Source: a bacterium (GTDB lineage Bacteria; Verrucomicrobiota; Verrucomicrobiia; Limisphaerales; J093). Taken from it: a DNA stretch of 41,436 nucleotides. Below the pieces are notes generated by a model. The model made no database searches. It saw only the letters and a program-made list of their open reading frames with translations, and was not told the DNA's origin. Below, one piece after another: positions 16,927 through 25,496 of the stretch; within the stretch, counting starts at the first letter, position 1, and the number at the start of each line of letters is the position of its first letter. The DNA is taken from NCBI GenBank assembly GCA_021823625.1, contig JAKANS010000031.1:1-41436 (forward strand). Reading direction: 5' to 3'. The position numbers and the translations under genes were made by a program.

Positions 16927-19900
16927 ATGACGCCCGCCGAGTTCCAGCGCAAGTGGTCCCGCTACCAGGGGAAGGAAACGTCCGCCTACTCGGAACACTT
17001 CAACGACCTGTGCTGCCTCTTGGGCCACCCCACGCCCGCCGAGGCCGATCCCAGCGGCAGCAATTTCTTTTGTTTCCAGAAGCGTGTGACCAAGGACGCC
17101 GAGTTGTTCCCGTTGACCGAAGCTGGCGAGGAGGCCGCCCCGGAGGAACGCGGCTTCGCCGACGTGTGGAAACGGGGCTGCTTCGGCTGGGAATACAAGG
17201 GCAAGCGCAAGAATCTGGACGAAGCCTACAAGCAACTCCTCCGCTACCGCGAAGCGCTCCTGAACCCGCCGTTGCTCGTCGTTTGCGATTTCGACCGGTA
17301 CGTGATCCGCACCAACTTCAACGGCACGGTGCAGGAAACCTTCGAGTTCACGAACGACCAGCTCGACCGCCCGGAGAACTTGCGACTGCTCCGCGCCGTC
17401 TTCACCGAGCCCGACTTTCTCAAGCCCCAGCGCACCACCGCGCAAGTCACCGAAGCCCTGGCCGAAACCATCGCCGAAGTGGCCAAGTCCCTGCAAAGGC
17501 GCGAGGCGGTCGAGTTGGCCGACGCCCGGACGCGCGCGGAAATGAACTTTGCCCAACGCAAGAACCTCCGCATTGCCCGTTTTCTCAACCGCATTGTCTT
17601 TTGCTTCTTCGCCGAAGACACCGGCCTGTTGCCGAAACACCTGTTCAGCAAAGTGCTCAAGACCGGCCTCGACGATCCGCACCACTTGGCGGAGACCTTG
17701 GAGAATCTCTTCGCCGTCATGGCCAGGGGCGGCCCGTTCGGGCACCACAAAATCCGCCACTTCAACGGTCATCTGTTCGAGGAATCCACCGTCTTTGAAC
17801 TCACCGAAGGCGAATTGCGGAAGCTGGCCGATGCGGGCGAGGCGGACTGGCAATTCATCCAGCCCAGCATCATGGGCACGCTCTTTGAACGCGCCTTGGA
17901 ACCGGAGCAACGCTCGCAATTGGGCGCGCACTACACCAGCGAGGCGGACATCAAGACGCTGGTGGAGCCCGTGCTGATGGCCCCGCTGCGCCGCGAATGG
18001 GCCGCGCTCAAGGCCAGCCTCGCACCGCTGCTCGCCTCCCGGTGGGGCGAGAGTCCGCTCGAGCCCAAACTCAAACGGGCCGCCGGCAGCCAGGGCTCGA
18101 CAGAGTCTCGCCCCACCAAGGATCAGGCCCGCGACCGCCTTGCCGCGTTTCAGAAGAAGCTGGCTGGGTTAACCGTGCTGGACCCCGCGTGCGGCAGCGG
18201 CAACTTCCTGTACGTCTCGCTGCAAACGCTGCTGGACTTGGAAAAGGAAGTCGTCACCTTCGCCACGCAACTGGGCTTCAAGCTCGCGCCGCAAGTGAGC
18301 GTGCGGCAACTCCGCGCCATCGAAATCAATCCCTACGCGTTCGAGCTGGCGCAAGTCTCCGTGCAAATCGGCTTCCTGCAATGGCGGCGCGACAACGGTT
18401 TCGACAACGACCGCTCGCCCGTGCTGCAAAATCTCGACGGCTTCCAGAACGAAGACGCCTTGCTGGTGCCGCACTTCCGCAGCAAGGCCAAGACGTTGAA
18501 GGAAGCCCAAGCGGGCGAACACGCGGGCGACGATGCCTTGAAGTTCTACACCGAACGCGACTGGCCCCAGTGTGACGTGATTGTGAGCAACCCGCCGTTT
18601 CTGGGCGGAGGTATGCTACGCAGCCAGCTTGGGGATCACTACGTCGGCGAACTATTCAAGACCTTTGGTTCCCGACTCCCAAACTTCAGCGACCTCTGCT
18701 GCTACTGGTTTGAGAAGTCGCGCGAGCAGATCGAAAGAGGCAAATGCAAGCGAGCCGGTTTACTGGCGACGCAAGGAATTCGCGGCGGCGCAAACCGCGA
18801 AGTCCTGAAACGAATCAAAGAAACAGGTGACATCTTCTTTGCCGAGAGCGACCGCGACTGGATTCTCGATGGCGCGAACGTCCACGTCAGCATCGTCGGC
18901 TTTGATGGCGGAGAGGCTACTCAACGCACTCTTGATGGCCAGACAGTCGAGACGATCAATGCGAACCTTACGGCAAAGGCTGACGCGACGACGGCCCATG
19001 TGCTGAAGGAGAATCTGGGCATCTGCTTCATGGGGCCATCCCCAAAAGCGCCCTTCGATTTACCGGAGGAACCGGCCCTTCACATGATCGCCGACGGCGG
19101 AAACGTAAACGGCAAACCAAACTCCGACGTGGTTCGCCGCGTCCAAAGCGGAGTGGATTTGACCAGCCAAGACCGCCGTGTGTGGACGCTTGATTTCGGG
19201 CTGATGACTGAGGAAGAGGCGGCAAGTTACCAAACGCCGTTTGAGCACGCGGCGAAAACGGCCAAACCCGTTCGAACTGGCCGGAAAAGCCAAACCAACA
19301 AGAAGTGGTGGCAGTTTGAGCGCCCTCGGGTTGAACTGAGGGCGGCGCTCAGTGGGCGGCCCCGTTGCGTTGCGACACCCGAAGTTGCAAAGCATCGGGT
19401 TTTCGTCTGGCGGACATCGGAATTCTTGTGCAACCAGCAAACTTTGGTGTTCGCACGCGCGGATGATTACTTCTTTGGGGTTCTCCATTCACGTTTTCAC
19501 GAAGTGTGGTCGCTCTCGCAAGGGACGCAGTTGCGGGAAAGGGAGTCCGGCTTTCGCTACACGCCGACAACGTGCTTTGAGACTTTCCCATTTCCATTCC
19601 CAGACGATTTGCAGCCGTTCCCCGCACCCACCGCCGTTTCGGCCGAGCCAGAGGAAATGGTACTCAACGGCGGCATGGCCGACATGGTGAGGCGGCGGTT
19701 CCTGGAATTGAAAGAAGAGCCGCCGCCCTATGGAGGTAGCCGCCGACGTGAGTCGGCGCTGACTTCCTCTCCCGCGTCTGAGTCGGAACTGCGCGGACTC
19801 ACGTCCGCGGCTACGCCGGACCAACACCGCGCCGCGATTAGCGCCGCCGCGCGCGAGTTGAACGAGCTGCGCGAACGCTGGCTCAATCCACCCGAATGGA

Positions 19901-20331
19901 TGGAAACCCGCGTGCTGGAATTCCCCGGCACCGTGGGCGGCCCGTGGGACCGTTACATCGTGAAACAGGATGAACAGGATTCACAGGATGGGAAAAACAA
20001 TCCTGTCCATCCTGGTCATCCTGTCAAAGGCAGCATCGGCCTGGTCCGCTACCCACGGCTTGAACCGCGCGACGCCGATTGTGCCGCCAAGCTTAAGAAG
20101 CGCACGCTGACGAACCTCTACAACGAACGCCCCGCCTGGCTGGACCTCGCGCACAAGAGGCTCGACGCCGCCGTGGCCGCCGCCTACGGCTGGCCCGCCG
20201 ATCTGACCGACGAACAAATCTTGGAACGCCTGCTCGCCTTGAACCTTGAAAGGGCTGCCGAGGGAGCAAAGGCCGCGCAGGTGAAACCGCCCAAAGCGCA
20301 ACGGTCCAAGACGAGCGAGGAAATGCTCTAG
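16927..20331 (+). CDS. MmeI-like type IIL/IIG restriction-modification enzyme
   Basis: A 1134-residue single-chain enzyme that should both methylate an adenine and cut DNA. The N-terminal PD-(D/E)xK nuclease is visible as D79, nine residues, then E89-Y-K91 (DVWKRGCFGWEYKG), the spacing known for MmeI. A helical connector follows (FLNRIVFCFFAEDTGLLP; LGAHYTSEADI). The N6-adenine methyltransferase has motif I DPACGSGNF at 419 and motif IV NPPF at 555. The target-recognition region covers roughly 600-1000. The protein is longer than MmeI (about 920 residues). Part of the excess is two in-frame palindromic repeats at 19736-19814 and 19963-20027. Codons from about 18600 to 19600 look less GC-rich than the flanks, which suggests an exchanged specificity region. 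ATG 16927 is preferred to an upstream TTG at 16843. Confidence 0.85.
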   Translation: MTPAEFQRKWSRYQGKETSAYSEHFNDLCCLLGHPTPAEADPSGSNFFCFQKRVTKDAELFPLTEAGEEAAPEERGFADVWKRGCFGWEYKGKRKNLDEAYKQLLRYREALLNPPLLVVCDFDRYVIRTNFNGTVQETFEFTNDQLDRPENLRLLRAVFTEPDFLKPQRTTAQVTEALAETIAEVAKSLQRREAVELADARTRAEMNFAQRKNLRIARFLNRIVFCFFAEDTGLLPKHLFSKVLKTGLDDPHHLAETLENLFAVMARGGPFGHHKIRHFNGHLFEESTVFELTEGELRKLADAGEADWQFIQPSIMGTLFERALEPEQRSQLGAHYTSEADIKTLVEPVLMAPLRREWAALKASLAPLLASRWGESPLEPKLKRAAGSQGSTESRPTKDQARDRLAAFQKKLAGLTVLDPACGSGNFLYVSLQTLLDLEKEVVTFATQLGFKLAPQVSVRQLRAIEINPYAFELAQVSVQIGFLQWRRDNGFDNDRSPVLQNLDGFQNEDALLVPHFRSKAKTLKEAQAGEHAGDDALKFYTERDWPQCDVIVSNPPFLGGGMLRSQLGDHYVGELFKTFGSRLPNFSDLCCYWFEKSREQIERGKCKRAGLLATQGIRGGANREVLKRIKETGDIFFAESDRDWILDGANVHVSIVGFDGGEATQRTLDGQTVETINANLTAKADATTAHVLKENLGICFMGPSPKAPFDLPEEPALHMIADGGNVNGKPNSDVVRRVQSGVDLTSQDRRVWTLDFGLMTEEEAASYQTPFEHAAKTAKPVRTGRKSQTNKKWWQFERPRVELRAALSGRPRCVATPEVAKHRVFVWRTSEFLCNQQTLVFARADDYFFGVLHSRFHEVWSLSQGTQLRERESGFRYTPTTCFETFPFPFPDDLQPFPAPTAVSAEPEEMVLNGGMADMVRRRFLELKEEPPPYGGSRRRESALTSSPASESELRGLTSAATPDQHRAAISAAARELNELRERWLNPPEWMETRVLEFPGTVGGPWDRYIVKQDEQDSQDGKNNPVHPGHPVKGSIGLVRYPRLEPRDADCAAKLKKRTLTNLYNERPAWLDLAHKRLDAAVAAAYGWPADLTDEQILERLLALNLERAAEGAKAAQVKPPKAQRSKTSEEML
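19736..19814. repeat. Palindromic repeat inside the MmeI-like gene
   Basis: The left arm (19736-19759) begins GTAGCCGCCGACGTGAGTC. The right arm (19791-19814) is its inverse, reading GTAGCCGCGGACGTGAGTC on the other strand, and only 2 of 24 positions differ. The 31 bases between hold a second inverted GAGTCGG-type pair. The element is read through without a stop and adds a Ser/Arg-rich, compositionally odd segment (GGSRRRESALTSS) to the protein. Confidence 0.75.
19963..20027. repeat. ACAGGATG-type inverted repeat inside the MmeI-like gene
   Basis: Three ACAGGATG-like units on the left (19965-19990) face three inverted ATCCTGT-like units on the right (19999-20024) around a short GGGAAAAAC centre. 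The element is read in frame as KQDEQDSQDGKNNPVHPGHP, a low-complexity insertion. This unit type is a familiar dispersed intergenic repeat in several GC-rich Gram-negative genomes, so finding it within a coding sequence is unusual. Confidence 0.75.
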
Positions 20332-20386
20332 AGTCACTTGTGCCCATTTGCCCCAACCTTCAGCCCCACAACCCCAATCGCCAGCC

Positions 20387-21445
20387 ATGTCAGCGAATGA
20401 CAATCCCCAGCCCGCGGCGGCCAGCTCAACGCCCGCGGAAAGGCCGCCCCAGGAAAAACCGGCATTGACGGACCATCAAGCCTTCGAGCTCGTGCGCGAC
20501 GGCATCAAGCACGAGGATGAACTGACGCATCAGCGCCTGACGTGGCTGTTGACCGCGGAGGCTTTCTTTCTCACGGCGTTTGGCGTTCTGGCCGGCATTC
20601 TGGTCACCAAGGACCACTCCTGGATGGAGACGCTGACGGGCTTCCTGGTGCTGATCCTCTTTTCCGGGGCGGCCATCTGGCTTTGCCAGATCGTTTGGGA
20701 CTCGGTGGACGCGGCGGATGCGCAGCTCCACGTGCTCAAGAACTGGTGGTACACCCGCCTTTTCCCGAATTTCAACCAGTACCGCCAGCCGGGTGCGGCC
20801 GGGGGGCGGTCCGGAGCGGGGAACGGTACCCAACAGCAGAACGAGCCGCCGCAGCGGAACCGGGTATTCGCGCCTTGGACCATTTATGAACGGCTGAGCC
20901 CGGAGGGAGATGAACTCAACCTCCCCGATGACGTCCAGAAGACATTGCACAGCTTTCCTCCGATAATGGGTTGGTTCAAGTGGCGGCGCGGCCTGGGCGT
21001 GGGAAGCATCCCCCGGGTTCTCCTGGCACTGAACAGCGTGTTGTTCGTGATCGCTTTTGTGGGCGCTGGTTTCTGGTTGTTGGTCAGTCTTGGATGTTGG
21101 ACTCCGCCCGCCTGGCTGGAAACCCGGTTGCGCGCGCCCGACAAGGCGCCCAGCACCGTGCTGGTGGCGCCGGCGACCAACAGTGTCGCCCTGAAGCCTC
21201 ACCCCCTTGTCGGTGCAGGTGTCCGGGTTACCGACTTTACCGGTTTCCCTGATGGTTCCGGGCCAGGGCGCGCTCGCCGGTGTGAACCAGACTCAAGGAA
21301 CGCCCGCAACCCTGTTCACGGTGGCGGTCACCAATTACGTGGTGGTCACCAACGTCTGGTAGCCGGAATCGTTGCCTGCCAGATGGACTCCCTTGAACGC
21401 GCAATCGTTCCGGCCCTTGACAGAAGCGCGTGCTCACAGGGATAA
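20387..21445 (+). CDS. Membrane protein with three helices, probably frameshifted near its end
   Basis: Unrecognised family. The ATG at 20387 is preferred to a TTG at 20348. Two membrane helices lie near residues 45-95 (TWLLTAEAFFLTAFGVLAGI and LTGFLVLILFSGAAIWLCQI), preceded by the segment HEDELTHQRL. A soluble stretch of about 130 residues follows, then a third helix (LNSVLFVIAFVGAGFWLLV). The two-plus-one layout resembles small membrane proteins often seen in genomic islands. From about 21190 the reading becomes Arg/Gly/Cys-rich and unlike protein. The frame one base on instead gives LSVQVSGLPTLPVSLMVPG followed by TPATLFTVAVTNYVVVTNVW and a stop at 21360-21362. Dropping one C from the C5 run at 21202-21206 joins the two. 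It starts 55 bases after the MmeI-like gene and may be its accessory, or simply its neighbour. Confidence 0.6.
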   Translation: MSANDNPQPAAASSTPAERPPQEKPALTDHQAFELVRDGIKHEDELTHQRLTWLLTAEAFFLTAFGVLAGILVTKDHSWMETLTGFLVLILFSGAAIWLCQIVWDSVDAADAQLHVLKNWWYTRLFPNFNQYRQPGAAGGRSGAGNGTQQQNEPPQRNRVFAPWTIYERLSPEGDELNLPDDVQKTLHSFPPIMGWFKWRRGLGVGSIPRVLLALNSVLFVIAFVGAGFWLLVSLGCWTPPAWLETRLRAPDKAPSTVLVAPATNSVALKPHPLVGAGVRVTDFTGFPDGSGPGRARRCEPDSRNARNPVHGGGHQLRGGHQRLVAGIVACQMDSLERAIVPALDRSACSQG

Positions 21446-21457
21446 GCGCGTCCGCCA

Positions 21458-22231
21458 ATGCAGCCCGCACTGCCTCAGTACTACAGTTCGCTCGCGCCCT
21501 TCCGGGCAGCGTTCGCCACGGGTTTGCCAATCCTCACGTACCACAAGCTCGGGCCACGCCCGCGGCGCGTGCGCCTCAAGGGCATTTATCTGAGCGCCCA
21601 GTTGTTTGAGCGGCAACTTGCGGAGTTGCGAGCGGCCGGCTTCATCAGCACCGCGTTGTCCTCCGCGCTTGAACCAACCCCAACCGGCGCCACGCCCGCG
21701 CCGCGGCGGATCGTGATCACCTTCGACGACGGCTTCCGGAACGTCCTCGAACACGGTCTGCCGGTTCTGGTCCGGCACGGATTCAAGGCCATCCAGTTTC
21801 TCGTGGCGGACCTCATCGGGCGCACGAACGAATGGGAACAGCGCGAAGGCGAGGCACCGGAGCCGCTCATGGACGAGGCCCAGGTGCGCGAGTGGTTGGC
21901 GGCGGGAATGGCGATCGGATCGCACACGCGAACGCATCCCTGGCTGACACGGCTATCCGCGGAACGGGCGCGCGAGGAAATCGTTGCCAGCAAGCGCCGG
22001 CTCGAAGACCGCTTCGGCGTCGCGGTGGAGCACTTTTGTTATCCGTACGGCGACCACAACCAAGCCGTGTGCGATCTGGTTGGCGCCGCTGGTTATCGCA
22101 CGGCCTGCACCGTCGAGCCGGGAGTCAACACCGCCCAAACACCGCCGCATGCGTTGCGGCGCTTCACCGCGCGCTATCCGTCGCGCAATCTGAAGGCCAT
22201 CTGGCAACGGCTGCGCCGCTTCACACCGTAA
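21458..22231 (+). CDS. Polysaccharide deacetylase (NodB/CE4 family)
   Basis: A 257-residue carbohydrate esterase 4 protein that should remove N- or O-acetyl groups from a cell-wall or exported glycan using a divalent metal. The catalytic motif 1 is VITFDDGFRN, with the base and metal-binding aspartates. Motif 2 is SHTRTHPWL with its two metal histidines. CYPYGDHN and the late segment TVEPGVNTA correspond to the later NodB motifs. No signal peptide is evident, so the enzyme may be cytoplasmic or exported by another route. The gene begins just after the membrane-protein frame ends and may share its transcript. The next gene is convergent, 12 bases away. Confidence 0.88.
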   Translation: MQPALPQYYSSLAPFRAAFATGLPILTYHKLGPRPRRVRLKGIYLSAQLFERQLAELRAAGFISTALSSALEPTPTGATPAPRRIVITFDDGFRNVLEHGLPVLVRHGFKAIQFLVADLIGRTNEWEQREGEAPEPLMDEAQVREWLAAGMAIGSHTRTHPWLTRLSAERAREEIVASKRRLEDRFGVAVEHFCYPYGDHNQAVCDLVGAAGYRTACTVEPGVNTAQTPPHALRRFTARYPSRNLKAIWQRLRRFTP

Positions 22232-22243
22232 GCGCCGCAGCCT

Positions 22244-23239
22244 TCATGGCCGGTTCGGGCCGATGTACTCGGTGGCCACCACGATGTCGTCGAACCACAC
22301 CCGGCTGACGCGTGGCGGATCGGTCACGCCGTTCTGTCGCGGCGCGTTTTCGGTCACGTAGTCGAGCAGCCAGAAGAAGTTGATCTTGAAACCGCCGTTA
22401 GTGCGCCAGCGAAAACCCTCGAACGGCTCGCCGTCGGACTTCACCAAGTCGAAACCCATGCCCGTCCAGCGACCGCGCCGCACGCCGGGGTGGAAATACG
22501 CCGTCAACTTGCCGTCCAGCCACAGCGCCAGTTCGCCGTCGTGGGCGGCGGGCGTGGAGTTCAACTTGAGCATGATTTCGACGCATTGCCACTGGCCGCG
22601 CGGGATCACCGCGGGGCGGACCGGCTTGAGCGAATTGCCCCAAAAGCGGCCGTCGGCGGACCCTTTCATCTCCGGCCAGTAAGCGTAGAAGTTCCAGATG
22701 CCGGGCGCGGGATGGCGGCCATAGTCGCCGGTCGGTTCGATGCCCACGGTCACGCGCTCATCGCCGCGCGGGCGCTCGCCGGCGCCGCCTTGCGGCCAGG
22801 CCGTGGCCGGCCGGTATCCACCCAAAGTGACGAAGTGATGGAGATAGCCAGTGTCCTCGGCGAACTTTACATAGAAGCGGGCGAAGGCGGTTTCGACCGC
22901 GCGCGGCAACCGCGCGTACAAATGCCCGCCGGTGTTTTCACCCAAAGTGGCGGTCATCTGTAGCGAACGCGTGCCCGGACTTCCCGGCGGCGTGTCGCGG
23001 CTCAATTCAAGCACCCGGCCCTTGGCGTTGCTGATTTCGGACCAGCGCCTCGCCAGATCGGCGAGGCTGCCGGACTCGAAGTCTTCGGCGAACAACACAT
23101 TGGTTTGAGCTGCGAGTTCGGCGAAGCTGGCGTGCCGGGCCGCCAGGCCGGGATCCTCCAGCAGGGGTGCCGCGGTGGACGACCAACGCGTGACGACGAA
23201 CACGCTGAGGACGAGGGCAAAATGGTGATGGGTTTTCAT
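22244..23239 (-). CDS. Secreted jelly-roll protein, polysaccharide-lyase-like
   Basis: A 331-residue exported protein. The ATG at 23239 is chosen because it opens a signal peptide (KTHHHFALVLSVFVVTRWSSTAA), unlike the longer upstream frame. The mature part begins with VLFAEDFESGSLADLARRW, the first strand typical of concanavalin/jelly-roll polysaccharide lyases and LamG-like proteins. Later strands include FARFYVKFAEDTGYLHHFV, RGQWQCVEIMLKLN, and the closing RVWFDDIVVATEYIGP. The fold resembles alginate- or heparin-lyase-like proteins, but I cannot assign catalytic residues, so it may only bind glycans. It is the last gene of a minus-strand group with the YceI and oxidoreductase genes, although a terminator separates it from the former. 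Confidence 0.7.
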   Translation of the reverse strand: MKTHHHFALVLSVFVVTRWSSTAAPLLEDPGLAARHASFAELAAQTNVLFAEDFESGSLADLARRWSEISNAKGRVLELSRDTPPGSPGTRSLQMTATLGENTGGHLYARLPRAVETAFARFYVKFAEDTGYLHHFVTLGGYRPATAWPQGGAGERPRGDERVTVGIEPTGDYGRHPAPGIWNFYAYWPEMKGSADGRFWGNSLKPVRPAVIPRGQWQCVEIMLKLNSTPAAHDGELALWLDGKLTAYFHPGVRRGRWTGMGFDLVKSDGEPFEGFRWRTNGGFKINFFWLLDYVTENAPRQNGVTDPPRVSRVWFDDIVVATEYIGPNRP

Positions 23240-23341
23240 AGCCGGTTGAGTACTGGCCCATAGCCTGCCTCCATTGGGTCTCGAAGGGAAGCGCGAGCCG
23301 CGGCGCGGCTGGTGCCGCACTCCTGGAGCCTGCGCTTGCCG

Positions 23342-23374
23342 AAAAAGAAAAGGCGCGGCTTTGTAGGCCGCGCC
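23342..23374 (-). terminator. Rho-independent terminator after the YceI-family gene
   Basis: On the minus strand GGCGCGGC pairs with GCCGCGCC around a 7-base loop (positions 23352-23374), followed by TTTTCTTTTTC at 23351-23342. It lies 22 bases after the YceI stop. Confidence 0.85.
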
Positions 23375-23395
23375 CGACGAAAACGGAGGAAGATC

Positions 23396-24046
23396 TTACT
23401 TGGCCGGCGCCGTCAACCACTCGAACTTGATGGTGATGTCGTCGCCCGTCGTGATTCTGTCCATGCCCGGAATCTGCGGCGACGGGGGTGCGATTTTGAA
23501 GTCGGTCATCTTCAGCTTCTTCTCGCCGATGAATTTCACCTTGCCGTCGTCGAGCCGGTTCATCGTGACCTCCATTTCGCACGGCTGGGTCGCGCCGGCG
23601 ATCGTAAGGTCGCCCTTGGTGTCGAACTTGACCGGCGTGCCAGTAGCAGGCACATCGCCTTTCACCTTCATAGCGGTGAGCTTGTACACAATTTCCTTGT
23701 GCTCGGTGGCCTTCATCGCCTCCTGCATGATCTCATCCATCTTCTGCTTGCCACTCTTGAGGGAGCGGATGGGGATGCTGATCTCGGCTTTCGGACACGC
23801 GCCGTCGGTGGTGAGGCTCTTGACGGATTTGAGCGATTTGTCGCTGAGGAACTCGGGTTCCACCTCGAAGGCTCCCTTGATGATGGCGCCCTCGACGGTC
23901 CATTCGTGAATGCTCGAAGTGCCGTCGATGCTGACCTTGCTGCCCGGCTTGGAGGTCAGGCGCACCGAATCGGCCGCCTGCGCGGCGACCGCCAAGGTGA
24001 GCGCCGCCACCGTGCCCCATGTCCAATACGTCGTTTTGAGTTTCAT
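23396..24046 (-). CDS. YceI-family periplasmic protein
   Basis: A 216-residue exported protein. The ATG at 24046 opens a clean signal peptide (KLKTTYWTWGTVAALTLAVAAQAADS); the longer frame upstream belongs to the neighbouring gene's shadow. The mature protein has YceI marks: SKVSIDGTSSIHEWTVEG, the central IPIRSLKSGKQKMDEIMQEAM, VKFDTKGDLTIAG and a closing FKIAPPSPQIPG. YceI proteins are lipocalin-like barrels that bind isoprenoid or amphiphilic ligands; their physiological role is often unknown. It is followed by a strong terminator and preceded, 61 bases away, by the oxidoreductase stop, so it could be read with that gene or from its own promoter. Confidence 0.87.
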   Translation of the reverse strand: MKLKTTYWTWGTVAALTLAVAAQAADSVRLTSKPGSKVSIDGTSSIHEWTVEGAIIKGAFEVEPEFLSDKSLKSVKSLTTDGACPKAEISIPIRSLKSGKQKMDEIMQEAMKATEHKEIVYKLTAMKVKGDVPATGTPVKFDTKGDLTIAGATQPCEMEVTMNRLDDGKVKFIGEKKLKMTDFKIAPPSPQIPGMDRITTGDDITIKFEWLTAPAK

Positions 24047-24107
24047 AGTCGTTCTGCCAGTTGGATTGTCTTGCCGCTGCGAAAATTCACGTGGCCGGCC
24101 CCGGGAA

Positions 24108-25496
24108 TCAAGCGAGTTGGAACCACTCCTTGCCCATCTCGAGCTTGCCTTCCTTGAGGATCGCTTCGTTGGCCTTGATGGCGGTCGCGGTGGCTTCATA
24201 GCCATCTTGATAATCGGCTGCGGGCTCGCGGTTCTTCCCCTGCTCTTTCAAGAAGGCCTTCAAGTCGTCCTCACTGCCTTCGCCGTAGGTGTCGAGGAAG
24301 TCCTTCACTCCCGCGCCGAGGTTGTACGAGTTGATCAGGAAGTTCTCGAGCGCGTACTGGAGCCCCGACTTCTCGTCCACGACATCCGAGGCGGCCGCCT
24401 TGGCGGTCTGGGCGTCCTGCTTGGTGGCGCCGGCTTTGAGCACCATGCCGCTCTCTTTGTAGAACTGGTCCTTCTTGGCATAGACTTCCCAGCCCAGCGC
24501 GGGGGCGTCGGCTTCCTTGAACATCCAGGCGCGGCGTTCGCGCATCATGATGGCCGCGTCCGAGCCGAAGAACATGCCCATTTCGCCATCGAACGAGTTG
24601 GCGATCGTGGCCTCGTAGTTGAAATAGATGCCATTCGGGTAGCGGAGGGTGGCGGACACATTGTCAAATACGTCGCGACCGTCGTCCTTATAGTGGCTCA
24701 GCGCCCCCACGCCTTCGGCGCTGACCGGTGTGGCGCTGTAAAACCAGTTGGCGATGTCCAGTTGGTGCACGCCCAGTTCACCCACCAGGCCGCCGGAGGT
24801 GGCATTCATCAACCGCCAGTTCATCTCCGCCTCCCGCTCGGGGTTCGAGGTCGCGATCCGCCAGCTCATCTTTTTGTGGAACTGGGCGCGTCCGCAGAGG
24901 TTCGTGCCGACCACGCCGCTGCGCACGAACTTGATGAGGTTCACGATCTGCTTGTCGGAGCGATTCTGGAGGCCCGGCTGGAAGTTGAGCTTCGGGTGCT
25001 TCTTCGCCGCGGTGGCAATCGCGCGGGCGTCGTCGATCGTCGTCGCCAGCGGCGCCTCGCAATACACGTGTTTGCCCGCTTTGAGCGCCGCGAGGACGAA
25101 CTCTTTGTGGAGGTGGCTGGGCGTCGCCACGATCACCGCCTGCACGTCTTTGTTCGCCAGAAGTTCCTTGTAGTCCGCGTACTTCTCCGCCTTGGGGACC
25201 AGATTCGCTCCGCGCCGGAGATAGGCCGGGTAGTGGTCGCAGACCGCCACCACTGGCGCAAAGGTAATGGTCGAGAGGGTCTTGAGAATCTCGCGTCCCC
25301 ACGCGCCGCAGCCGATCACCCCCACGTTCACTGGCGGGGTCTCGCCTTTGTAGTTGGTCGTGCCCTCCGGCGCGGCTGCGGGTTTCTCCTCGGCAGCCAG
25401 GATGGGCACCCCACCCAGCATCGTCATAAATGCCGCCACGGATCCCCCGCGCAGGAAGTCACGTCGATTCAATCCAGAAACGATTTCGTTGTTCAT
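24108..25496 (-). CDS. Tat-exported Gfo/Idh/MocA-family oxidoreductase
   Basis: A 462-residue NAD(P)-dependent sugar dehydrogenase-like protein. The N-terminus holds the twin-arginine export motif NRRDFLRGGS followed by a hydrophobic stretch to ILAAEE. The Rossmann domain has NVGVIGCGAWGREIL, then VVAVCDHYP and AVIVATPSHLHKEFVLAAL. The family signature KAGKHVYCEAPLA (usually EKP, here EAP) marks the cofactor/substrate cleft, and GVHQLDIANWF carries the expected His. Exported Gfo/Idh/MocA proteins are typical of Verrucomicrobiota and Planctomycetota, and some members oxidise glycosides to 3-keto forms. The change of the usual Lys in EKP to Ala is notable, as that Lys is normally catalytic. Confidence 0.88.
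   Translation of the reverse strand: MNNEIVSGLNRRDFLRGGSVAAFMTMLGGVPILAAEEKPAAAPEGTTNYKGETPPVNVGVIGCGAWGREILKTLSTITFAPVVAVCDHYPAYLRRGANLVPKAEKYADYKELLANKDVQAVIVATPSHLHKEFVLAALKAGKHVYCEAPLATTIDDARAIATAAKKHPKLNFQPGLQNRSDKQIVNLIKFVRSGVVGTNLCGRAQFHKKMSWRIATSNPEREAEMNWRLMNATSGGLVGELGVHQLDIANWFYSATPVSAEGVGALSHYKDDGRDVFDNVSATLRYPNGIYFNYEATIANSFDGEMGMFFGSDAAIMMRERRAWMFKEADAPALGWEVYAKKDQFYKESGMVLKAGATKQDAQTAKAAASDVVDEKSGLQYALENFLINSYNLGAGVKDFLDTYGEGSEDDLKAFLKEQGKNREPAADYQDGYEATATAIKANEAILKEGKLEMGKEWFQLA

Noticed and set aside
14845..17931. A 1028-codon minus-strand open frame across the ATPase and MmeI-like genes
   Set aside because: It spans two unrelated well-supported plus-strand genes and has no recognisable motif; it is a codon-bias shadow.
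16927..20331. Type I HsdM or BREX PglX methyltransferase
   Set aside because: The N-terminal D-X9-E-x-K nuclease in the same chain and the lack of hsdR, hsdS, pglZ or brxC neighbours favour an MmeI-like single-chain enzyme.
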